From assembly GCA_949358305.1 (NCBI GenBank), contig OX442323.1, positions 6,572,001-6,636,000 of the forward strand: DNA of 64,000 nucleotides, in the 5' to 3' direction. A program made the position numbers and the translations under genes. Positions 33,594 through 44,107 of the stretch are shown piece after piece. The stretch comes from Strigamia acuminata. Taxonomy: Eukaryota > Arthropoda > Chilopoda > Geophilomorpha > Linotaeniidae. Below the pieces are notes generated by a model that had not been told where the DNA came from, made no database searches, and was given only the letters and a program-made list of their open reading frames with translations. Within the stretch, counting starts at the first letter, position 1. Each line of letters begins with the position of its first letter.

Positions 33594-36500
33594 TTAATAC
33601 AGGGCACGTCTAGAAAATATAAAGAAAATAAATAAATAATTCGTTTTTTATTTTGAAAAAATTCGTGTAAAAATGAATTTTTTGATGCAAAAATGAATTT
33701 TTTGATGCAAAAATGAATTTTTTGATGCAAAAATGAATTTTTTGATGCAAAAATAAATTTTTTGATGCAAAAATAAATTTTTCGAAGCAAAAATAAATTT
33801 TTCGAAGCAAAAATAAATTTTTCGAAGCAAAAATAAATTTTTCGCAGCAAAAATAAATTTTTCGCAGCAAAAATAAATTTTTCGCAGCAAAAATAAATTT
33901 TTCGCAGCAAAAATGACTTTTTAACAACTAAAATAGAATTTTTAAAAACAAAATTGACCTTTTAGAAGCAAAAATAAATTTTTAGAAGCAAAAATAAATT
34001 TTTAGAAGCAAAAATAAATTTTTAGAAGCAAAAATAAATTTTTAGAAGCAAAAATAAATTTTTAGAAGCAAAAATAAATTTTTAGAAGCAAAAATAAATT
34101 TTTAGAAGCAAAAATAAATTTTTAGAAGCAAAAATAAATTTTTAGAAGCAAAAATAAATTTCTAGAAGCAAAACTGACTTTTTAGAAGCAAAAATGAATT
34201 GACTTCATGCAAAAATGAATTAATTTGCTAACCTTGCAGTGTTTATGCCATATCCATTCGCACTATTACTCGGAAAATAAAAATCCTCATCACTCCCTTG
34301 ACTATCCACATCCTCCATGTTATCCTCCCAAATGGGCGACGACAAAATATCAGTGTGCGGATGAAACGGATAACGAGATCTGTTCCGCCCAAATAAATTA
34401 TGATTGATTGGTCGAGGCGAAACCCGTTGCGGCGGTGTCGTAGCATCGATGATCGGAATGCCGAGATGTCCATTGAGTGGCGTCGACTGCTGCGGCCTCG
34501 ACTGCTGCGGCCTCGACTGTTGCGGCGTCGCCTGTTGCGGTGTCGCCGGCCTCGTGTACACCGGCTGAGGACTCTTGGTCGGCGTCGTCACTTTGAGCAT
34601 TTCCGACGCGCTCTTCCGCTGCTGCACGTTCTGCGGCGACGTATTCCTGCTCGCGTGAAGCAAAAGCATTTTAAAATCGCGCATCGTCGTCGGTTTGTTC
34701 ACGCCGAGTCGATCCATCGCCCAACTGCGTCGATCCCCCGGCGAATTCCCGCCCGGAGACGGACAATCGCCGGACCAGCTCTTCCGTCCGCCGGGCGAAT
34801 TGCACCGCGGACTCAGGGTCCCCGACTCGGGGCTGCTGACGCGCGGGATCTGACTTCTCCCCCCGAACAGCGACGGCGACTCCGACCGCACCGAGCTGGG
34901 CGACACCGACCGATCCAAATCCGTCTTCAAATTCAACCGCTTCTTCGACTGGTGGATCGCCGTAAACAGGTCGTCGGTGGTCATCGACGGCTTCGGGCTC
35001 CTCCTCAACGAATCCACCGGCTGCTGGTGCGCGCGCGGCGTCTTCTCCTCCGCGTATCGATCGCCGTTCGTGTAATTAGCTGGAAGTGTCCGACAAAACC
35101 CATTCCGAGCGCTCTCCGGCGTAATTGGCGACTTGGGGCCATAAAACTGACCATTCGTCATCCCCCCGCCTATTAAAAAAAAATAAAAAAAATTAATTAA
35201 TTAAACCCATAAATAACAAAAAATAATCGATAAAAAATAAATCCTTTTACTTCTCGTATTGATTCCTTCGCGCGATTGCGCCAAACTCGCTACTTGCACG
35301 CCACGAGGGACATTCAACACGTAATGGCGCTGCGGCGTGGGCGGGCCGCTCCCATTAACGGCTGGGCGTTGACTCATTTGCGGGGGTTGACTTCGCGGCT
35401 CCAGTTGATAAATCGGCGGCGGCGCGTTATAATAATTGCGCGCATTCGGCGGCGGCGGAGGACGATACAGCGGCTTGGGCGGTCGGTTGCCATTGGAAAC
35501 GTTCGTCACGTTCGTCCTCGGGATCGGGAGATAACTGGGTTTCTGCAGACCCCGGGTCTCCCCGGAAATGCGTAAATTCGGCATCGTCTGGTAGGTCCAG
35601 CGGCGCGCGGTCTGACTCAACGTGGGCGATATGAGCGACATGGGCGGGGGCAAGTCGGCCATCGAATCCCTCGGCGACGAGTCCTCCTCCGGCGTGGACC
35701 CTCTCTGGGGCGTCGTCGCTCGCTCGGGGGGCGGCATCTTGCGGGGCAACGAAGCGTATTGAAAGGTGTTAGGACGGAATGCTTCTTGAGTTTTGCTGGA
35801 CTGGAAGAGGGGCACCGGGGGCCCGTTTTCGGCGACCCGCGCACGCGGCAGTGTGTTGCAGTTGTAGCGGGGAATTTCGGCTCGTTTTCCCGCGGGGTTC
35901 GCCAACTCCGCGGACGATTTCGTCGGATAATTCGGTTTTTGGTAGTTCGGGTTTTCGCTCGTCGGCGTTCTCACGATCCGACCTTGAGCGTCCAACGCAA
36001 CGTGCGCTTTCGGCCGGTCGTACACGGGGAAATTCTTCTTCCGCTCCAACGAATTCGTCGCGTAAATGATTTTCGGCGCTTCCTGCGCGCGATTTCCGCT
36101 CGTTTCCGCGCTCCCGGAAGACTGGATCGGTGCGAAGGAGACATTAGCGGTCACGTTGTCCATCGGGGATCGTTTTCCCGGCGTGACCGTGATGTGCTGC
36201 ACGTATTTCAACGGCAAACGCGGCGCTGCGTCCTTTTTCTTCCGCAGTTCCGTCGTGCTGTGGCTCGTTGTGCCGACGAGGTGACTCGGCGGAGTCCGGG
36301 GCCACGAGTGTGTGCTGAACGGACCCCCAGAGTGACTTTTTCCGAACGATCGGGGCAGTGTGTTGCTTCCTTCGCTCCACGAAACCTTCTTTTCAATCGA
36401 AGCGGTCAAACTTGAGCGCCTGTCGAGCTTTTCCGACGATTCTCCGCTGCTGGAACTTTTCCGGGCGTCGTCGAGGGTTCTGTCGAGCGAGCCGCCGTTG

Positions 36501-37129
36501 CTGGAGCTGTTTTCGTCGTCGCTGGGCGTCGGAGTGACGATGCACATCGACGGAATGCGACTCGCGTTGATCACCGTCTTCTTCTTCCAGCTGTTGTCGG
36601 ACTCGGGCGACGGCGACTGCGACGGCCGCGTCGCTTCGGAGGTGGTCGGCGAGGACCGAAGCGAGGACAAGCGTTTCGGCGGCAACGGAGGGATCTTTTT
36701 CTTGCGCTCGGGACTGTTCGCCTCTCCGCTGTCCGTCTGGTCGATGGTGCTGATGGAGCTCATCGTGCTGCCGTTCTCCGTCTCGTCGCTCGCCTCCTTG
36801 TCGGCTCCGTCCGCCGGCTTGCTGCTGCTCGACAGCGACCTCAGCCCGCTGTCGGTGTGCATCGACGTGTAGTATCCGTCGGTGTCCACCGAGTACACCG
36901 AGGAGTCCTCGTCGTCGATGAAATTCAACGGACTGAACGTCCGGTTGCCCAGCAGAGGCGTCAGGGTGCCCGTCGTGCTCGTTCCGTCCTCGCTCGCCAC
37001 TTCTTCCCGCAGTCCCCGCAGCCAGTGTTCCGTGTCTTTGACCGAGAAATTCTTCGCGCCACTTTGCGGACCATTTTTGAGCGATGCGTTCGTGCTGATG
37101 GAATTGTCGGACTGATAATCGTTCGATCT

Positions 37130-37160
<31 letters not shown>

Positions 37161-39465
37161 ATAATTTTTTTTTTTAATTTTTCCGTTTAATTTTACTCGT
37201 TTTGCGCGGTTCCGTCGGATAGAGCGGAATCCTTGCTCAACGACGCTTGAGACGGCGTTCTGCTTAACCCCAGCGCTCCTGCCGCGGCTTTCAAATTCTC
37301 CGACTCGACCGACGTTCGCGTGCTGCTGCTCGCGCTCCAATTACCCGACGACGACTGTCCGCTGTCCTCTCCCTTGGCGCCCGTTCGCGTCGAATTTCCG
37401 CGCAGTTTGACCGCGAGAGTCATCGCTTGCGAATACGTGGAAATGGGAATGTTGCTCTTGTTTTTACTCTTCTTTTCCTCCTTCGCCGAGTGTTTTGTCG
37501 GGTTGAGCGTCTCGTACAGACGGCTTTTCACGATCTTGATGTCCCCAAACTCGTCCTCGCCCGTCTGCACGCTCTTATTCTCCGCGGGTCTCCTCAACGA
37601 GCTGTACAAATGCTCGAAACCGTTCTCTTTAAAGAAGCGGGCGCCCTCAGCTATCGAGAAACGTTTCCTCAGTTTCGACATGGAGCTGCTCGATGACTCC
37701 CCCTTTTTATCAAAATCGTTCAGAGCTGCCTCGATTTCGTCACCGCCCGCGATAGTATTGCGTCGATTGCTTTTCGATTTCTTCTTTTTCTTCTTCCGAG
37801 TGAAGAATTCCACTTGCTGCGAACGATAAACACAATTTATCACGCGATAAATACAAAAAAAGGCCTAATTTACGACATTACCTGCAGAAAGGAGCGTCTT
37901 AAACTGCCCATTCTCCTGAAACTATTGCCGGTCACGTCAATCGGCACGTCGCTATAAGGGAACTTGAGCGAAAACGCGTGCGTTCTCTCTTCAGGCGATG
38001 GAAGACGAAGCAACGAGGTGTCAATCTCGTCGCCAGATTGCCTGTCGAGCGATGAAATATCGGTCATTCCGCCGTCCTCGTCTTCGTTCTGCCACTTCCG
38101 GACCCCGCACATGCTGGCAGGCTGTCAAGAAAAGGAAAAAAGGAATGAAATTCGATCGAAATTCAATCGCAACTCGAATAAAAGCGCATTTTTGGCACTT
38201 GCCCTCCTCGTTTCAATTTCCAGATCCATTTTCGTCTGATTATCCTTGAACACGGGCACGCAAACGAAGTATTTCGAAGTCCTGCAGCCGTCTTCGCGGA
38301 ACTTGTCGATTTGTCGCATGATGTGCACGGGAGATATGGACGCGGCGTCGTACCACAACTGCACGCTTAGTGGACGGTTTTCACGTAGAAATAATTTATT
38401 TTCCGCCGGCTGCGACGCCGCATAGTGTTCTTTGACCAAACTGAATTTGGTCAAGTCACCGACGGCTGAAACAAAAATAAAAAAAATAAAATAAATAAAA
38501 AAAATTATAAATCGATAAAATTTTAATTTGCACGACCGGAAATGGAATTTTCGAGTGTCACAATGGAATTGTCAAAGGATTTGCACGGAAATTCGATAAG
38601 ATGCGGCGGATTTTTATCGCTTTTCCGATAATTAAGCAGGAAAATAACAAAAGAATGTTTCATCTTTTCACAACGTCGCAACGCGATAAACCCGTTTCGT
38701 TATCGTTTCGAAACAAAGTCGTGGCGAAAAGTTTACAACTTTAAATGATATGAATCATCATCGCCGTTATCATAAATTGTAAATATAAAATATTAAGACA
38801 CACGAGTAAAAATAGATTTTTCGTTCGGTTTACTTCTCGAAAAGGTTTCGCTCCTTTTATGGAAATAGGTCAACGCTCCGATTTTTTTTTTTCTAAACTT
38901 CTAAATGGGGGGAACGGATGTGTGTTACCACAAAACCAAAACCCAAAACCATAATATTGCAACACGTTTAAAAAAACAAACAAATTATCAACGAAAATAA
39001 AATGAAATCTAATCTTGCTATGACGCGCGCATTTAAAGACGTCAAAAAAGGGTTTTAATCGTCTTTCGAGCCGTTTGTCAACTAAAAAAAATATAATTCG
39101 AGTTTATTAATGTTTTTTAACGTTTTATTTCGTAAATAAAATCAATTTATTTGTAAATTTCATGAATTTAAAAGCGAATAAAACATGGACTTACGGATGG
39201 GAACTTTTTTTGCATCGAGATTTGAAACGGTTTCGTTTAATTTGCGAATTCGGCCCGTTAAGTTGGTCGATCGGTTGTGTATGTTGTTCAAGTCGTTGCC
39301 CACCTGGTCGAAGATTCGGTTCGCGTATTTGACGATGCAGGCCAACTGTTGAAGCACGGCGACGAGCGTGTTGTTTGAAACTGCTTCGAATTCATTCTCG
39401 GTCGTTTTGTGTAATTCTTTTCTGCTCACGAACTTCGGTTCCACCACCCACTGAACGAAAGGCAT
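33594..39465 (-). CDS. NHS / GUK-holder family actin-regulatory scaffold, 1407 aa
   Basis: Homologue of Nance-Horan syndrome proteins (NHS, NHSL1/2; Drosophila GUK-holder), cortical scaffolds that act on Scar/WAVE-dependent actin dynamics. Exons (minus): 39195..39465, 38203..38465, 37882..38121, 37197..37816, 35251..37127, 34233..35169, 33594..33609; frame kept. The N-terminal WAVE-homology segment starts MPFVQWVVEPKFVSRKEL. Later come VTGNSFRRMGSLRRSF, QSSSGNWSASSST, YSVDTDGYYTSMHTDSGL, KKIPPLPPKR, TTDDLFTAIHQSKKR and TTMRDFKMLLLH, all in the family order. The middle is long, disordered and Ser/Pro-rich, with PP-rich stretches. Intron 38122-38202 has a GC donor in perfect context (AGG|GCAAGT). 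The last exon is only 16 nt, giving RALY-stop; this junction is inferred from splice signals and phase. Confidence 0.9.
33655..34215. repeat. 20-bp minisatellite in the last NHS intron
   Basis: About 28 units of AAGCAAAAATAAATTTTT(AG/CG/GA) fill intron 33610-34232 in blocks of one variant each (GATGC, GAAGC, GCAGC, TAGAAGC). Confidence 0.92.
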
Positions 39466-40379
39466 GGCGACGATATTAAATGCTGAGTTTATGGCGATCA
39501 CATTTTGATGATGAGACAACGTCCTTTCTGCTTATGCTCGAATCCGTTCATCGCGCCTACCTTTCCGCTCTGCCGCCATTTTTTCTTTGCTTTCTCGTGA
39601 ATGAAATGCGGCTGTTCCGTTTCGTGTTCGTGGCGCTCCTAGAGTTCATGTTACAATTTTTTTCTTTTTCGGTTTAAAATAGTTTTAAACGCTCTACTTC
39701 CCGGTTTTTATTTTAGAAATAAATTTTACCTATTTGTTTTTTTAGATAATGTTTAAAAAATCGTGGTTTTATTTCGTTGGATATTAATACAAGAGTGTTT
39801 TACTCGCAGGAGGTGAATTGGTAAAAGAAACGGCTCGGTGGTTTAGAAGTTCCCAAGTGAGGAATTTCACGATTCCGGGAACAAATTATTTTCGCATTTA
39901 AATCACAAAGACGTTGAATAAAAAGAAAGGAAACCGTTAATTATTTTTAAAAAATATATCATACATTTAAATTATTTAAAAAAATATATTTAAATCTTTA
40001 ATTTCAAAATTTTTAAAAAAAATTTGACACATTTTGTTATTTGTCTTCGGGTGTGAAAAGAAAAAATGAAAAAAAATGGACAAAAGGAGCCGCCTTTGAA
40101 TGGAAAGGAAAAATTCAGGTTGGCAAACGGGTCTGACCTTGTCTGGACAGAAAGGAATGCGATTAACTCCCTTAGCCAACACACTGGAGAGTTGCAGACG
40201 AGTTCCTACAGGGGGAAAGTGAGGGCGCGGGGGGCAGAAAATGTTTATCCATTAAATTCTTCCACTAAGAAGGAAGTTCGGGTGACCCGATCGGCACATG
40301 TTGCTAGGCACCTCACCCGACAAACACATCCTTATTGCCGAACTCTCATTAGCAAAATGTCGAGTCGAAATCAATAAAT
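39466..40379. other. Region upstream of NHS up to the mobile-element nest
   Basis: Should contain the NHS promoter. A 103-codon plus ORF (40066-40377) abutting the element boundary is not recognisable. Nothing else supported. Confidence 0.4.
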
Positions 40380-40779
40380 GTAATCTCGGCTGAACGAAGT
40401 GAAGCGGAGCGAAGCGGAGCGAACGAGTGAAAGCCGATAGCATTCACTCGTGTAATTGGAGGTTTAACAGGAGATGGCGCTACTAGTCGGGTTACGTCAG
40501 TCTTAAAAGCTATATCCTGGAAAAAAGGAAGTGAAGGAAAAAATGGAGTCAACAACAGCACCGAGTTGACGGTAAGCGTATTTACGATATTTCTTAATTA
40601 TAAGCGTTAGAGTGTAACTAAAAGTTATTAGCTGGAGGTAAATGGAGACCAAATGAATTAGTTGTGACAAGGGAGGATGTGGTGGGTCCTGTTAAACCTC
40701 CAATTACACGAGTGAATGCTATCGGCTTTCACTCGTTCGCTCCGCTTCGCTCCGCTTCACTTCGTTCAGCCGAGATTAC
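40380..40779. repeat. 93-bp perfect inverted repeat (right ITR and internal complementary region)
   Basis: Arms 40380-40472 and 40687-40779 are exact reverse complements around a 214-bp spacer. The core contains a GCGGAGCGAAGCGGAGCGAA purine-rich tract. Confidence 0.92.
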
Positions 40780-40911
40780 ATTCACTCTTTGTAATCTCCG
40801 GCTAAACAGGAGACTTGAAAGGTAACTTTTTTCCATAGGATAAAAATAAAAATGTTTTGGAAAAAACAAGTTTAACAATTTTTCAGTTTAATCATTTTTT
40901 ATTTTATGAAA

Positions 40912-41392
40912 TTATTTTGGAATCGGTCTGTTTAGGACTGATTCTTGAAAAGCATTGTGGTTGACAATAGTTTTGTTGTAGAACCTCGCGAATGTTTGTT
41001 CGGAGGTCCAACCGGCAACACCTAATATTTGTTGCACCGGAATAACACTGGCGGCTGCACTGGTGGCCGCAGCTCGCGTCGAATGAGCACCGAACTCTTG
41101 ACGGTAAACCGTATGGTGACCCGCACGAGAATCTTGTGCATAGTTTTGGAGTTGAAAATTACAGCGTCGGTTGACACTGTCATTTCCGAGGTTTTCAATT
41201 GTTGCAGTGAGCTTACTCTAGCTGCAGTAGTTAAGCAAGCAGAATAAGTGTCTTTTCTTGTAGACATATCCAATCTAAGTTGTCGTGTGGCCAGAGTTTG
41301 CGCAATTCGTTGAGAGCCAAACCCACATCCCATGTTGCCACGTACCGTGGCAGACTAGGTCGTAAATTAGTAACTCCTTTTAGAGTGCGAAC
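40912..41392 (-). pseudogene. Broken tyrosine recombinase C-terminal half (DIRS-like)
   Basis: The fragment belongs to the integrase/recombinase family that uses Arg-His-Arg-Tyr catalysis to insert circular cDNA. Frame pieces carry LRPSLPRYVATWDVGLAL, LTTAARVSSLQQL (first catalytic Arg region), then FGAHSTRAAATSAAA (His-x-x-Arg) and GWTSEQTFARFYNK (Trp/His position and catalytic Tyr). A missing base near 41235 breaks the first part, and a second frame change near 41150 separates it from the C-terminal part. Part of the middle seems lost and the N-terminal half is absent. It stops at 40912-40914, about 100 bp from the internal complementary region, the expected place in a DIRS element. Confidence 0.85.
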
Positions 41393-43475
41393 TACTATTA
41401 GTTGTTAGACAACAACGAATACATTATTGTATGTGTTACATTCCATTTCTTCGCTTTCTCTTTGGCAAACGATTTCGATATGGACTTCGATCGTAATTCG
41501 ATGGACTATTCCAGATAAATAATATGGGTTTGTGAAAATAATCCTATTTATGTAAAAAGTTTTACTTTGTAATCAGGTATATCCTTATTTTTTATAAGTA
41601 TGAAAATAAATATATTTATTTATTAACCTGTTTACTTAATCGAAATTATACGTGGCTAGTTCAGATTCATATTTCAGAATGCAATGATTTTTTTGATCTT
41701 ATTTCGAATTCTTTCGAAATTGCGATTTCTTGTAATCGCGTTCTTTGTTGTTATCCAACACATGCTTTCTTTTCAGAATAGACAGTATCTGCCGTATTTT
41801 CTAGGTGGGCATGATTATGTCCCAGTCGGCTTAATTTTCAGCCTCCGATGATAAGTTTTAAAAAGTCTTACCGAGTGGTAAAATTAACTTTTTTACGATA
41901 AATTTCATTTCTTGCAAAATAAATTTAGATTCAGATCTCGGTTACAGATGATGTTAATGAAAAATCTCTCATTTATCTTAAATATTTCAAGGGATCCCTT
42001 ACGTATGGTGATTCGATAGAATTTCCACTTGTGGCGACGCAAATTTATCAATTGATCTTAATGTATCGTTATTCAAGTATGAACGACATAAAATGTTTTA
42101 TTTAAATAAAACTTTATAAAAACCAAGTGTTTTCCAATCTTATTGAAAAGTAATGCAAATAAAGTATTCGTTTGAATTCTTATTAACTGCGCTTAATAAT
42201 CAGGGATTTAAAAGGTCATCTGGTTTATTCATATTCGTAATATCTATTAAATAGTCGAAATGTTTGACGTGTTGTTCTTACAACAAACTAGAGAAAAAGC
42301 AAGTGCTTTAACTTGGTAATATATTATACTTTCAAGTGTAAAAGGTGATGGTCTGGATTGACCTAACTTCTAAAATATTCCAATTTTATTTTAAAAAGGG
42401 ACTTTTAATATTGAAATGTTCTTTTGAACGATCTGCTACTACATACAATTAGTGTGCAGATGGCTTCAAAAAAGTTCTTGAACTGAATAAATACTTATAG
42501 TTCTGGTAAATATGTTTACCATTTTGTAAAATCAGAATAAAATAAATTGATTCATTTACCAATTTGATATGTATTCTATTTATTTTGAGAATGAAGAGTA
42601 AACTTTATTCCTTTTTCCCGTACTGAAATGATTCGATTTTTGCAATTCGCAAAGTTTACCTATTTGCCTTTAAGAATTTTAGCATTAAAGTGAATGCAAC
42701 TTTCTTTCTTGTAATTGACAGCACAAGAATAAAGCGGAATATTTTTAGACATTATAGATAAATTTCTGTTCCTATTTATTTCAATCGAAACTTTTTCCAG
42801 TAAATTTGTCTAAACCAATCTCATTCACTTTCGTAAATGCGTACAAGAGAACTGTGACACTCTGATTCGATATAAGTTATAAATCGAAATAAACAAAGAT
42901 TGTGATTAAAACAATCTGAATTCACGATTGAAAAATTGTTAATAACAATTAGGAAGCACGCTAAATCGTTGGATTCTTGGCGCTTCTGGTTTCTAGGCAA
43001 AGCAGCTGTAAAATGTTTTCATCGGATTAGAACATTCGAGCGATAATCCTTGCCTTGTTGGATTTTACTATTTTAAAATCACGGTCTTGATTATACGAAA
43101 CGAAAGTAAGGTTGATCAGGTATGAGGTATGTGTTAATCTTGTAACCAAAATTTGAGAACAAATAAACCTGTTCTTTAAACAGTATCGACTTTCCTTTGT
43201 ACTTATTTCCCAAATAAAAGTTGGTGTAAGTGTCTGATAACTTTTTTGTCAATTTCTTGAAATGGCCGATTGAAAATAATTCGAATTTGAATTCGGTGAA
43301 AACGACGTTCCGTAGGCGGACAAAACAACGATAAATTCGGACTGAATTTTATAATTTCCCGTGGTAGATTTATAAAATAATTTTTATTTATTAACCTGTT
43401 TATGGTTTTACCACGTGGTAGAATTCTCGTTTTACGAAGATGTTCGATTTTTCTACAGAAAATCAAAATTAAAGT
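41393..43475. other. AT-rich noncoding interior of the DIRS-like element
   Basis: No ORF of note. The phrase ATTTATTAACCTGTTTA occurs near 41615 and 43385, suggesting an internal repeat. Nothing else recognised. Confidence 0.4.
43471..43475. repeat. 5-bp target site duplication (AAAGT), left copy
   Basis: AAAGT directly precedes the left LTR and recurs at 56074-56078 directly after the right LTR. A 4-bp AAGT reading with LTRs one base longer is also possible. Confidence 0.75.
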
Positions 43476-43998
43476 TGTCACGGGTGAGCTTTCCCAATTC
43501 CTAAATTTCAATTTTATTCCTCACCTGTTCTCATTCTTAATTTATGCGCGCGACCTTGTCGCGGTTTTCATTTTAACCTCATTTGTTAATTTGGGTCATG
43601 TGACAATCGATCAGCTGATCAATCGATCAGCTGACCGATTGTTATAAATATCGCGACGTGTCGATATTCCGACACTTCGCGACCAACTACAATTTGGACC
43701 ACAAGTCAACTTTATTTTCGCATCTAATTTTCCAACCGTGCTCGTTCTAACTCCCACCTTTTTATCCACCCGGTGACATTCGAAGCCCCCATTTGAGCTA
43801 CCGAATTATCTGGATTTAGTCGATTTATTTCGTCCTAAACACATTTCGATAACACGAATCGAGTCGCAATAAATTTCAACGGAATTGGAGATTTCTAAAT
43901 GACCGACACCCACGTTGAAGGTCATTCGTTTTGAAGAAATATCCGCGAACCTGCGAATGCGTGTTCAACACATGCATTGTTTGTAACGACAGCGTTAT
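43476..43998 (+). repeat. Left LTR, 523 bp
   Basis: Starts TGTCACGGGTGAGC and ends near GCGTTAT, where TG...CA would be usual. It contains a TATA-like TTATAAATA at about 43642 preceded by CGATCAGCTGA repeats. Offset to the right LTR is constant (12075) at both ends, so there are no indels. Confidence 0.93.
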
Positions 43999-44003
43999 AA
44001 ACT

Positions 44004-44020
44004 TGGCGAGCTAGACAGGA
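44004..44020 (+). promoter_or_regulatory. Probable primer-binding site
   Basis: TGGCGAGCTAGACAGGA begins five bases after the LTR. It has the TGG start expected for a tRNA 3' CCA end and resembles tRNA-Arg-type sites used by some arthropod gypsy relatives. The tRNA identity is inference. Confidence 0.6.
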
Positions 44021-44107
44021 TTCTGCTTTATCGAGGGAACCAGCGAGATAGTTAGTATTCTCATTTTTCATTAATTATTATAATTTTCTTTTTCACGTTA
44101 TTTCATC

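Noticed and set aside
33554-33927. ORFs of FIFASKNLFL repeats
   Set aside because: Translation of the 20-bp intron array of the NHS-like gene.
34400-36415. Long plus-strand ORFs opposite the NHS-like gene (258 and 218 aa)
   Set aside because: Antisense shadows of a GC-rich coding exon; Arg-rich, no family features, while the minus frame matches NHS motifs.
43402-43647. 81-aa ORF overlapping the LTR start, repeated at 55540-55722
   Set aside because: Lies in the LTR itself and is duplicated only because the LTR is; no protein features.
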